This document shows, one piece after another, positions 1 through 7,858 of a stretch of 46,907 nucleotides of DNA. Each line of letters begins with the position of its first letter. Positions within the stretch are counted from its first letter, which is position 1. The notes beneath the pieces were generated by a model. It did not search any database. It saw only the letters and a program-made list of their open reading frames with translations, and had not been told where the DNA came from. This DNA is from Clostridia bacterium (lineage in GTDB: Bacteria; Bacillota; Clostridia; DSM-8532): assembly GCA_020047785.1 (NCBI GenBank), contig JAIFNI010000034.1, forward strand, positions 1 to 46,907. The letters run 5' to 3'. Both the position numbers and the translations under genes were made by a program.

Positions 1-20
1 CCAGCCGCGGGGAGGTTTCT

Positions 21-629
21 GTGCACAATGTGGATGAGGGCATGGCGGATTGCATGCGGAAGGCCATTGACCCGGACGCCTGGCTGAAGAAGGTGACGAT
101 TCCCTATGAGAATGGTCATTTCTGGCGGCGCGCACGGGACCTTGTCCGCCGGGATCGCTTCGGGGAGGTTGCCTTTGCTGTCGAGCGGCAGGACGGACGC
201 ATCATCACCGTCACAAGTACCGAGTATCCGGAAGGAATCTTTCGGATTCCCACCGGCGGGATATCCCATGGGGAAGATGTACTGGATGCTGTCCATCGGG
301 AAGTAAAGGAAGAATTGGGTCTGGAAGTCTCCATCGAACGGTTTGTCGGGGTGTTGTGCTTCCGTTTCACCCATGGTGGCCAGTCGTTTCCGTTCTATTC
401 CTTCCTGTTTCATCTGAAGGAAGTCCGTGGAAAATTGCTGGAGGACGCGACGGACGAGGAAGTATCCGCCGTGATGGAGGCGGGACCTGCAGATCTGGAC
501 AGGATCGCGGGGAACCTGCTGCATATCCGGCAGGAGTGGCGGGACTGGGGTCGCTTTCGCCATGCGACCACGCACGAGTTGGCCTGCTATCTGAAAAGCC
601 GGGCGAAGCATCAATGGTCTGCCCGATAG
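21..629 (+). CDS. NUDIX hydrolase
   Basis: A 202-residue protein with a complete Nudix box at residues 79-101 (G-x5-E-x7-REVKEELGL), the Mg2+-binding helix of enzymes that cleave nucleoside diphosphates linked to another group. The GTG start is chosen because GGAGG lies at 11-15, five bases upstream. The N-terminal 45 residues (charged, with WRRARD) and the C-terminal 60 residues flank a single Nudix domain. The substrate cannot be read from sequence. It is followed after 9 bp by the coiled-coil gene and seems to open a run of genes with NAD(P)HX repair and alanine racemase, so a housecleaning role toward nucleotides is reasonable but inferred. Confidence 0.88.
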   Translation: MHNVDEGMADCMRKAIDPDAWLKKVTIPYENGHFWRRARDLVRRDRFGEVAFAVERQDGRIITVTSTEYPEGIFRIPTGGISHGEDVLDAVHREVKEELGLEVSIERFVGVLCFRFTHGGQSFPFYSFLFHLKEVRGKLLEDATDEEVSAVMEAGPADLDRIAGNLLHIRQEWRDWGRFRHATTHELACYLKSRAKHQWSAR

Positions 630-638
630 GAGGAGCGT

Positions 639-1403
639 ATGGCCCTTTTTGGGAAAAAGACACCCAAACTCCCGCCTGTGGCAACAGTACCGGAAATTCA
701 GGTTCCGGACATCGATCCCTCTTTTCTTCGGAAGAACGGAATCAGCCTTCTTTCCATCGATGAAAGGTGGACCGCACTTTTTTCCGGCAGAACACTTCCT
801 CCTGTCCTGACAGGCCTCCAGACGGAGATGAGCGACCTTCTGCGCAGGCAGGCATCGCTCCGGCAGGAACAGGAACAGCTTGAGCCCGCCAAGAAACGGG
901 CCATGCAGCACATCATGCTGATGACAAAGGAAGCGTTCGAAAACGGGAATGAAGCTGCGAAGGCCTCCCTGAAGCAAAGCAGGGATGAAATCGAACGACT
1001 CAATCTGCGCTGGTCCACCCTCCTCGAGGAGACGGAAAACGTGGAGCTCTCGTTGCGTCAGGCTAATGTGGGCATGCTCAAGGCGACCGCCGCCCATGTG
1101 TTTTCCACCATGCGGCAGGCACAGAGCCGATTGCCTGTCCTGACCGATGAAATTCGCAGCCTGGAGGAGGAACTCGATCGCAAGAAAGTGGAGCGCGATT
1201 CCCTCGCGTTGGATTGGGAGTCTTTGTCGGAGCCGTTCTCCAGACTGTATGGGACGGATTACGTGCAGACGCTGGAAACATTCTTTTCCCAGGATATTCA
1301 GCTTTCAAAGCAACTGCTCCTGAGCCTCCGGCTGAAGGCCGCACAGGATGGAAGTCCGGATGAAAAATCGGGAACGGACGGACAGAAGGGAGGCGCCACA
1401 TGA
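639..1403 (+). CDS. Coiled-coil protein of unknown function
   Basis: A 254-residue soluble protein that I do not recognise. There is no signal peptide or membrane segment. Residues ~60-120 and ~160-210 are rich in E, Q, K, R and L with heptad-like spacing (for example LRRQASLRQEQEQLE), so long coiled coils are likely. The N-terminus carries a proline-rich stretch (KLPPVATVPEIQVPDI) and the C-terminus is a short charged tail. The start is supported by AGGAGG just upstream. Its stop overlaps the next ATG as ATGA, which suggests translational coupling to the NAD(P)HX repair gene. Function unknown; a structural or scaffolding role is only a guess. Confidence 0.75.
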   Translation: MALFGKKTPKLPPVATVPEIQVPDIDPSFLRKNGISLLSIDERWTALFSGRTLPPVLTGLQTEMSDLLRRQASLRQEQEQLEPAKKRAMQHIMLMTKEAFENGNEAAKASLKQSRDEIERLNLRWSTLLEETENVELSLRQANVGMLKATAAHVFSTMRQAQSRLPVLTDEIRSLEEELDRKKVERDSLALDWESLSEPFSRLYGTDYVQTLETFFSQDIQLSKQLLLSLRLKAAQDGSPDEKSGTDGQKGGAT

Positions 1404-2968
1404 GGATCGCCTACCCCGAAACCATGAAGCGGATGGATCAGGCCGCGTCCGAGGTCTTCGGGATTCCGGGCATCGTGCTGATGGAGAATGCAGCCCGTCA
1501 GGTCGCGCTTCAGGCGTTGTCGATGGTCGGAGACCATCCCGGCATCCTCTTCCTTCTGGCTGGTCCCGGCAACAACGGCGGGGATGCGTTTGCCGCCGCC
1601 AGACATCTGCTGAACGCAGGCCGTTCCATTCGCATCGGACTGCTGGCGCCTGCGGCGCAATATCGGGGCGATGCGGCGACCAACCTGGACATCCTGACAA
1701 GAATGGGCGTCCCCTTGAACGAACTCGAAACAACAGTCCCCGTATCCGGCTGGGATCCTCTTTTCAAGGATTGCGCCCTCGTGGTGGATGGCCTGTTCGG
1801 AACCGGTCTTTCCCGTGCGCCATCCGGACTCGCAAAGGAAGCCATTGAAGCCGTCAATCGTTTTGCCGGACCTGTACTGGCCATCGACATGCCTTCCGGC
1901 GTTGACGGACGGACCGGGCAGGTTCCCGGCGCAGCTGTCAGGGCGGATGAGACAGTATCCTTCGCACTCGGCAAGCCCGGCTTGTATCTGCAGCCGGGTG
2001 CTTCCTTCGCGGGAAATGTCCATGTGGCCGACATCGGCATGCCCATCGGTCTGATGGATTTTCCAGAACACAGGCTGGAAGCGGTTGACGCGCGCATGGT
2101 ATCGGATGCGCTTCCGAAGCGGCCGGACCATGCCCACAAGGGCAGTGTCGGCACTGTTCTTTCGGTGGCGGGGTCCATCGGCATGACCGGTGCGGCCATT
2201 CTCGCGGCGACCGCTGTGCTGCGTGGCGGTGCAGGTCTTGTCCGCTGCCTGCTTCCTGCCTCCCTGTCTGCCATGCTCACAAACAGCCTGCCGGAAGCGG
2301 TCATTCTTCCAGTTGCCGGACCGGAAAGCGTGACCGACGGCGGATGGACAGCGGCCGCGGCCGATGATGCCTGGCGGAACCTGCCCGGCTGTGATGCTTT
2401 GCTTGTGGGGCCGGGTTTGCCTGTGAACGGGGAGACCGACCTGCTGCTGGACAGACTGCTTCAGGACGCCGGTGAACTGCCGGTTGTGCTGGATGCGGGT
2501 GCATTGGGGCTTCTCGCCGCGGGCGGAGACATCCGGACCCGGCTTTCCGCCAGGACGATTCTGACCCCTCATGCAGGGGAACTTGCGCGGATGCTTCGGA
2601 CTTCAACGGCCGTTGTCCTTTCCGATCCGCTCGGAACCGCCCTGCGCTGTGCGGAAATGTGGCAGGCGATCGTTGTGCTGAAAGGACCGGGGACGGTCGT
2701 GGCCGTGCCGGACGGCCGGGCTTTCATCAACACCACGGGAAACAGCGGCATGGCAACGGCCGGTTCGGGTGATGTGCTGGCCGGCCTGATCGCATCTCTT
2801 GCCGCGCAGGGGATGGATTTGCCTGCCGCCGCCGTATGCGGTGTCTATCTGCACGGACTGGCCGGAGATGTCGCCATCCGGGGTTGTGGAAGGCAGGCGC
2901 TGCTGGCTTCCGACCTGGCCGAAAACATTGGCGCGGCTTATCTCGAATTGGAGCGGAAAATGTGCTGA
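1400..2968 (+). CDS. nnr: Bifunctional NAD(P)HX epimerase / ADP-dependent NAD(P)HX dehydratase
   Basis: A 522-residue fusion that repairs hydrated NADH and NADPH. The N-terminal YjeF-type epimerase (about residues 1-215) shows MENAAR at 28-33 and the GPGNNGGDA loop at 55-63. The C-terminal dehydratase (about 225-515) is ribokinase-like, with GNSGMATAGSGD ending at the probable catalytic Asp458. The two-domain order and length match the usual bacterial Nnr protein. ATG 1400 overlaps the preceding stop. Alanine racemase follows after 15 bp, a frequent neighbour of nnr in Bacillota. The enzyme fits an organism with heavy NAD(P)H traffic, as the hydrogenase and NDH-2 genes here imply. Confidence 0.96.
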   Translation: MRIAYPETMKRMDQAASEVFGIPGIVLMENAARQVALQALSMVGDHPGILFLLAGPGNNGGDAFAAARHLLNAGRSIRIGLLAPAAQYRGDAATNLDILTRMGVPLNELETTVPVSGWDPLFKDCALVVDGLFGTGLSRAPSGLAKEAIEAVNRFAGPVLAIDMPSGVDGRTGQVPGAAVRADETVSFALGKPGLYLQPGASFAGNVHVADIGMPIGLMDFPEHRLEAVDARMVSDALPKRPDHAHKGSVGTVLSVAGSIGMTGAAILAATAVLRGGAGLVRCLLPASLSAMLTNSLPEAVILPVAGPESVTDGGWTAAAADDAWRNLPGCDALLVGPGLPVNGETDLLLDRLLQDAGELPVVLDAGALGLLAAGGDIRTRLSARTILTPHAGELARMLRTSTAVVLSDPLGTALRCAEMWQAIVVLKGPGTVVAVPDGRAFINTTGNSGMATAGSGDVLAGLIASLAAQGMDLPAAAVCGVYLHGLAGDVAIRGCGRQALLASDLAENIGAAYLELERKMC

Positions 2969-2983
2969 ATCGGAGGAACCTTC

Positions 2984-4162
2984 ATGCTGGATATGGGAAG
3001 ACTGGTGAATCGGGCCTGGGCTGAAATCGACCTGGACCGGATTGCCGGAAATGTCCGGGAGATCAGGCGCCTGGTTGGCCAGCGCACGGAAATCATGGCG
3101 GTCGTGAAGGCGGACGGATATGGACACGGCGTCATGGAAACCGTCCGGACCATGCTGGATGCCGGTGCGACCCGACTTGCGGTGTCCATGCTGGATGAGG
3201 CTCTCCAGCTGAGGCATATGGAGATTGACGTCCCCATTCTCGTACTCGGCCATACCGATCCGAAGCGGGCCGGCGAGGTGCTGGAGCACGGCATCACGCA
3301 GACCGTGTTCAGCCATCGTCTGGCTGAAGCCCTGTCCGCTGCGGCGCAGGCTGCCGGAAAACCGGCGCGCATCCATGTGAAGATAGATACCGGCATGTCC
3401 CGTGTCGGGTTTCTGCCCGGTTATTCAGCCGTCAAGGATGTCGAGACCATCAGCCGGCTGCCCGGCATTGTTGTCGAAGGCATCTTCACCCATTTCGCCT
3501 CGGCGGACGAAACGGATCCGACTTTTACGGAACGCCAGTTCGAGCAGTTCGAAAACATCCTGCAGGAATTGAACCGGATCGGCATCCTCATCCCGATCCG
3601 GCATGCGGCAAACAGTGCGGGCATTCTCGCCCACCCCGGCACGGCACTCGACATGGTCCGTCCCGGAATCATCCTGTATGGGATTCTGCCGGAGCCGGAC
3701 ATCCGGACCGGTGGCATTCTGTTGAAGCCGGCCATGTCGCTGAAGGCGCATGTCATCCATGTGAAGGAAATCGCCGCGGGCACAACGGTCAGCTACGGAC
3801 GAAAATGGCAGGCTTCCCGCACTTCCCGGATCGCGACCATCCCCATCGGGTACGCGGACGGGTATTCCCGTCTCTTCACCAACCGGGCGAGTGTGCTTGT
3901 GAACGGCTGTTTCGCGCCAGTGACAGGGACAGTCTGCATGGATCAGTGCATGGTGGACATCACCGATGCGGGAGAGGTGAGAACCGGCGACGAGGTGGTT
4001 CTCTTCGGGGAGCAGGGGAACCGGCATATTGGTGTGGAAGAGCTGGCAGCACTCGCGGGAACCATTCCCTATGAAATCATCTGCCTGATCGGCAAGCGGA
4101 TTCCCCGTGTCTACAAGCGCGCAGGGGAAATCGTGCACATTCACAATTACCTGATCGGTTGA
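2984..4162 (+). CDS. alr: Alanine racemase
   Basis: A 392-residue PLP enzyme of fold type III that makes D-alanine for peptidoglycan. The PLP lysine is Lys42 in AVVKADGYGHG. The second catalytic base is probably Tyr271 in TVSYGRKW. GTVCMDQCMVDIT and the C-terminal PYEIICLIGKRIPRVY are typical of the beta-domain. Length is normal for the family. The start has GGAGG upstream and 15 bp separates it from nnr. No clear terminator follows; a new promoter at 4199 serves the next genes. Confidence 0.97.
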   Translation: MLDMGRLVNRAWAEIDLDRIAGNVREIRRLVGQRTEIMAVVKADGYGHGVMETVRTMLDAGATRLAVSMLDEALQLRHMEIDVPILVLGHTDPKRAGEVLEHGITQTVFSHRLAEALSAAAQAAGKPARIHVKIDTGMSRVGFLPGYSAVKDVETISRLPGIVVEGIFTHFASADETDPTFTERQFEQFENILQELNRIGILIPIRHAANSAGILAHPGTALDMVRPGIILYGILPEPDIRTGGILLKPAMSLKAHVIHVKEIAAGTTVSYGRKWQASRTSRIATIPIGYADGYSRLFTNRASVLVNGCFAPVTGTVCMDQCMVDITDAGEVRTGDEVVLFGEQGNRHIGVEELAALAGTIPYEIICLIGKRIPRVYKRAGEIVHIHNYLIG

Positions 4163-4198
4163 AAAGGTCGGTGTTCCGGCATGCCACCGAATTGTCAT

Positions 4199-4227
4199 TT
4201 GACTAACTGTGGTTCAGACAATATGAT
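4199..4227 (+). promoter_or_regulatory. Sigma-A type promoter
   Basis: TTGACT (4199-4204), a 17-bp spacer and TATGAT (4222-4227) form a near-consensus vegetative promoter. It lies in the 214-bp gap after alr and about 150 bp before the exported-protein gene, so the transcript would carry the 37-bp direct repeat in its leader. Confidence 0.75.
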
Positions 4228-4263
4228 GGTCCCTGCGGGAACAATCCTGCAAACAGGAATAAC

Positions 4264-4335
4264 CGGGGGACACGAAAGGTTCCGGAGAACCCGAAACTAT
4301 CGGGGGACACGAAAGGTTCCGGAGAACCCGAAACT
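4264..4335 (+). repeat. Two-copy 37-bp direct repeat
   Basis: A 35-bp sequence starting CGGGGGACACGAAAGGTTCC occurs twice without mismatch, at 4264-4298 and 4301-4335, separated by AT. A partial resemblance (GGGGTCCGGAAAAACT) continues downstream. The copies sit in the leader between the 4199 promoter and the start at 4377. Two adjacent copies with no spacer do not make a CRISPR array; a recent tandem duplication or a paired protein/RNA site is more likely. Confidence 0.9.
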
Positions 4336-4376
4336 GCCGGCGGGGTCCGGAAAAACTGAAAGCGAGGTCAGTGCCC

Positions 4377-4958
4377 ATGAAACAGGCATTCAGAACAGGG
4401 ATGGCGGCCATGCTCGGCATGGTGGCGGGAATGGGCATCATGCTCGCGTCCGCGGCTGGATCGCAGCCGGGCAGCGAGATGGACCCGCTTGTGACCAAGA
4501 GTTATGTGGATCAGAGAATTGCCGCACTTGCGGGACAGACCGGTACATCCGCACCTTCGGGCACAACCGGAGCTCCGGCGGATTCTGAAGCGGTTGCCCA
4601 GCTCCAGACGGATGTGGGTGAACTCACGCACTTCATCATAGACGCCCTGACGGGAATCGACAGCCTCAAGGCGCGCATGAATGCCATGGACAGCGGGTTT
4701 GTCGCGGTGGAGGTCCCGGCCGGGAAGACCGTCAGCCTCAGCGGCGGGGCGGAAGTCATCGTACGAAGCGGCAAGGCTTATGCCGTACAGGGAACATATG
4801 GCGGTCTGGCGGACGTCACTTCCGGCGCGGATCTGAAGGGCGGAGCGGCTGTGACGAACCAGCATCTGCTCATTTCCTCCCGATCGGATGGACGGGGCAT
4901 CCAATTCAGGACACAGACCGCCTATCTGCTGGTGCGTGGCGGCTATACCGTGAAATGA
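4377..4958 (+). CDS. Exported protein with a conserved Bacillota surface domain
   Basis: A 193-residue protein with an N-terminal signal or anchor segment (about residues 6-26) followed by LVTKSYVDQRIAAL, a short motif I associate with exported proteins of Bacillota. A Ser/Thr/Gly linker and a coiled region lead into a C-terminal beta-rich domain (about 105-193). That domain has a conserved-looking pattern: VPAGKTVSL, GAEVIVRSGKA, LADVTSGADL, NQHLLISSRSDGRGI and LVRGGY. I know it as a recurring uncharacterised domain, not by function. ATG 4377 is preferred over GTG 4371 because GAGG at 4364-4367 is then nine bases away. The stop overlaps a possible upstream start of the oxidoreductase gene, so the two are probably co-transcribed. 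Confidence 0.75.
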   Translation: MKQAFRTGMAAMLGMVAGMGIMLASAAGSQPGSEMDPLVTKSYVDQRIAALAGQTGTSAPSGTTGAPADSEAVAQLQTDVGELTHFIIDALTGIDSLKARMNAMDSGFVAVEVPAGKTVSLSGGAEVIVRSGKAYAVQGTYGGLADVTSGADLKGGAAVTNQHLLISSRSDGRGIQFRTQTAYLLVRGGYTVK

Positions 4959-4972
4959 CAGGAGGGAAAGGG

Positions 4973-6841
4973 ATGGTCCGGAAAAAACAGCTCCAAAACC
5001 TGGTAGTTGTCGGATTGGTCCTGCTTACCCTCCTCTTTGGTGTCTTCCCAATCCTGAAACGGGGAGGAAAGGATTCCACGGAAATCGGCGGCAGCCCTTT
5101 CGGTACCTACGATGTGGCGGTCATCGGCGCCGAACCGGAAGGCATTGCCGCAGCCGTGGCAGCCGCGCGTGCCGGCATGGAAACCGTCCTCATCACCCCC
5201 GAGCCGGGTCCTGCCAGCTATATGACCGAATGCCTGATCAATCACGTGGTGCCGGAGGAAGGTCGGGTCGATGGCCTGACCGTCAGCCTGACCGGACCGG
5301 TTTTCCGTGAACTGTACGGGGGTGTGGAAAGCACCTTCACCGAGGAGACCTATCTTCGGAACGCACTGCGTGTCATGGTCCGTGAATCGAACCTGCATGT
5401 GATGTACGAGAGCACCCTGACGGATTTCGGGCAGAAAGGCAGAAGGATATCCTCCATTCGCGTGTTCAGCGACGGGGAACTGAAGGACATCGGTGCCAGG
5501 GTTTTTCTCGATGCGACAGAAGAGGGGATTCTTCTGGAAAAATTGCAGATTCCCGGGATCCCGGGTGCATCGGATCTCGGCGCACCGGATTTTTATGAAC
5601 CGCTTTCCTTCAATTTCCGGGTACGCGGCATTTCCTGGGATGACATCAAGACCATCGCCAAGGTGAGTGAATTCAGCACCGAACTCTCCGAGGTGCTGAT
5701 TGCCTATCCCCGTCTGCGGGATGACATGAAACTCGAATCTCCCGCCCTGATCCGGCAGGATGGGGATGATGTGCTTGTGACGGGTATCCGGGCGGCTTTC
5801 GTGGACGCGGGGAATCCGGATGCGATTGAGGAGGCCTATCGCAACTGCATGCGGGAAGCGATGCACCTCACCGCCTATCTCAAGACGGAACTGATGCCTT
5901 TTGAAGACATGGAATGGGATATGGCCGCCTCCAGGCTCCACGTGCCGGAAACCATTCATTACAGGGGGTTGACGCAGCTTGGTGTGGCCGATCTGCTCGA
6001 GAATCGGGACGCGCCGGACAAGGTTGCCGTCCTGTCGGGTCCGGCCACGGCAGGTCGCTTCGTGAGGGGCGACAACCCTTCCATCCTCTGCAACCCGGAT
6101 GTCTATGCCGTTTCCATCGGATGCCTCGTGCCCGAGGACTGGGACAATGTCATGATGCTTGGTTCAAAGGCGGGATTCTCTTCTCTGGCCTCGACCAGCG
6201 CGGGGACGGTATCCGCGCGGGCCGTTGTCGGGGAAGGTGCCGGTTCGGCTGCCGCCTATTGCGTGCTGGAGGGGATTTCTCCTGCGGATGTGATGAAACT
6301 GTCTGTGGCACGCAAGCGCGAATTCGTATCGTTTCTGGAACGGGCCGGACAACCGTTGCCCGAAACCGGCGAACCGCTGCGCCAGCAGGACGGGACACCG
6401 CTGGCATCCGTCTGGATGTATGAGGATGTGAAGAATCTTGTCGTCCATGGACTGCTGCTGGGTGGGGAAAACAATGATTTCCGGCTGGATGCGGGTTGCA
6501 CCGCAGAAGTGCTGAAGGTATTGGCAAAAAACGCGTTGCTCCGCCTGGCACCGGACCGATTCACCCTTGAACTGGACAATCGGATTTCCCTCATGCCAGG
6601 CAGTGAACCTGTCACCTCGGAAGAGGCATCGGCCATCCTCCTCGTCCTGGCCGGGCAGGAAAATGCAGGCCTTGCCGGTACCGCTGCGGAGCGCCTCTTC
6701 ACATGGCTGGAAGCGGGTACGGACGGTGTCAAGGTGCCTGACGCGCTGCGGGAACGATGGAAATCGGAAGTGAGCGCGGTCAATGGGGAACTCTACCATC
6801 TTGTGAATCGGACCTGCATGAAGTTGACGGCCGGGTTCTGA
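4973..6841 (+). CDS. Membrane-anchored FAD-dependent oxidoreductase (FAD_oxidored-like)
   Basis: A 622-residue protein. A single N-terminal membrane segment (about residues 6-26, LQNLVVVGLVLLTLLFGVFP) is followed by a Rossmann-type FAD fold beginning YDVAVIGAEPEGIAAAVAAA. The usual GxGxxG is altered to GAEPEG, with helix and strand pattern kept. A later FLDATEEG matches the FLDATGDG-type signature of FAD-dependent oxidoreductases with an unknown substrate. The C-terminal ~150 residues resemble no enzyme I recognise. ATG 4973 is preferred over ATG 4955 because GGAGGG at 4961-4966 is six bases upstream. The domain after the anchor should face the outside, paired with the exported protein upstream. 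Substrate unknown. Confidence 0.72.
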   Translation: MVRKKQLQNLVVVGLVLLTLLFGVFPILKRGGKDSTEIGGSPFGTYDVAVIGAEPEGIAAAVAAARAGMETVLITPEPGPASYMTECLINHVVPEEGRVDGLTVSLTGPVFRELYGGVESTFTEETYLRNALRVMVRESNLHVMYESTLTDFGQKGRRISSIRVFSDGELKDIGARVFLDATEEGILLEKLQIPGIPGASDLGAPDFYEPLSFNFRVRGISWDDIKTIAKVSEFSTELSEVLIAYPRLRDDMKLESPALIRQDGDDVLVTGIRAAFVDAGNPDAIEEAYRNCMREAMHLTAYLKTELMPFEDMEWDMAASRLHVPETIHYRGLTQLGVADLLENRDAPDKVAVLSGPATAGRFVRGDNPSILCNPDVYAVSIGCLVPEDWDNVMMLGSKAGFSSLASTSAGTVSARAVVGEGAGSAAAYCVLEGISPADVMKLSVARKREFVSFLERAGQPLPETGEPLRQQDGTPLASVWMYEDVKNLVVHGLLLGGENNDFRLDAGCTAEVLKVLAKNALLRLAPDRFTLELDNRISLMPGSEPVTSEEASAILLVLAGQENAGLAGTAAERLFTWLEAGTDGVKVPDALRERWKSEVSAVNGELYHLVNRTCMKLTAGF

Positions 6842-6845
6842 ACCG

Positions 6846-7586
6846 TCAGACCCGTTTTTTCATCAGACGCGTCCGGAAGGTCAACAGAACGAAACGTGGC
6901 AAATCGAGCATGCGTTTCCATCGAAAGGGTTCGCGGATCAGTCGGGCAAGCCATTCCAGTCCGGCCTTGCGCATCCATTCCGGTGCCAGTTTCACGGTTC
7001 CGGCAAAAACATCCAGACTGCCGCCCAAACCCATGGCAACCCGGCATTGCAGACCGGCTGCATTCGCTTCAATCCAACGTTCCTGCCGCGGTGCGCCTAG
7101 GCAGACAAGCAGGATGTCAGGGTTCGAACGGTTGATTTCCTCCACGATGGCGGGGACCTCCTCCGGCGTGAAGTACCCGTTTCTGAAACCGGCGATGACA
7201 ATCCCGGGATAGTCCGAGAGCAAATGGACGGCAGCCTGTTCCGCCACTCCGGGCTTTCCGCCGAACAGGAAGTATCGGGTGGGACGGACCGTTTTCCACC
7301 GCATGAGAGCCCGTGCCGTATCGATGCCCGAAACCTTTTCCCTTGCGGGGGTTCCCAGAATCCTGGAACCAAGCACGACCCCGGCGCCATCGGCAAGCAG
7401 GAGATCCGCGCTGTTGAGCAGCGCGGCCAGACTCGGATCCCGCACTGCCTGCATGATGATTTCCGCATTCGGCGTGAACACTGTGTGAAGCCGGTCTTCC
7501 TCCAACATGGCGAAAATGCGGGAGACGGTTTCCTCCATCGTCACATTTGAGATTCGCACGCCGTGAATGTCGATTCGATCGTTCAT
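6846..7586 (-). CDS. tagA: WecG/TagA/CpsF family N-acetylmannosaminyltransferase
   Basis: A 246-residue GT26 enzyme that adds ManNAc (or ManNAcA) to lipid-linked GlcNAc in wall polymer synthesis. Family signatures are TPNAEI (38-43), LLLADGAGVV (62-71), LFGGKPG, CLGAPRQERWI (162-172), GLGGSLDVFAG (186-196) and RLIREPFR near the end. Thr38 and Asp66 fall where TagA has its catalytic Thr and Asp. The start at 7586 gives the usual TagA length and has AAAGGAA upstream; the open frame extends to 7766 without family similarity. The gene is convergent with the oxidoreductase (4-bp gap) and divergent from the dehydrogenase gene. A -10-like TATACT lies at 7618-7623 on this strand. Confidence 0.93.
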   Translation of the reverse strand: MNDRIDIHGVRISNVTMEETVSRIFAMLEEDRLHTVFTPNAEIIMQAVRDPSLAALLNSADLLLADGAGVVLGSRILGTPAREKVSGIDTARALMRWKTVRPTRYFLFGGKPGVAEQAAVHLLSDYPGIVIAGFRNGYFTPEEVPAIVEEINRSNPDILLVCLGAPRQERWIEANAAGLQCRVAMGLGGSLDVFAGTVKLAPEWMRKAGLEWLARLIREPFRWKRMLDLPRFVLLTFRTRLMKKRV

Positions 7587-7683
7587 TTTGTCGGTTCCTT
7601 TCGGCGTAATATGATAAAGTATACAACATCTCTTTGCTTTCGGAACACCCCTTGCCGATCGTCCTGTGTGATATGTGTTTCGG

Positions 7684-7712
7684 TTGATCCACCCGATGGG
7701 AGATGGTACACT
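7684..7712 (+). promoter_or_regulatory. Probable sigma-A type promoter
   Basis: TTGATC (7684-7689), 17 bp, TACACT (7707-7712). It lies in the 272-bp divergent gap and would drive the nucleotide-sugar dehydrogenase with a leader of roughly 140 nt. That leader holds two small inverted repeats: GGTTG/CAACC near 7752-7768, and TGGCGA/TCGCCA at 7808-7850 just before the start codon. Confidence 0.5.
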
Positions 7713-7858
7713 GAACAACGAGAGAACATAAGCGATACCGGGATCCTGTCCGGTTGTCACATGCAACCATTACGAGAAGCAAGTGCATGAATAATTGAAA
7801 GGGAGGTTGGCGATTCATCTCCTGCTTAAGAAGTCGGGGTATACTCGCCATAATATTG

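Noticed and set aside
1298-2572. A 424-codon minus-strand open frame opposite nnr
   Set aside because: Antisense shadow of a strongly conserved enzyme; no motifs and no ribosome site.
7587-7858. A riboswitch or tRNA-like RNA in the divergent gap
   Set aside because: Only short inverted repeats are visible; no conserved aptamer elements or cloverleaf could be drawn.
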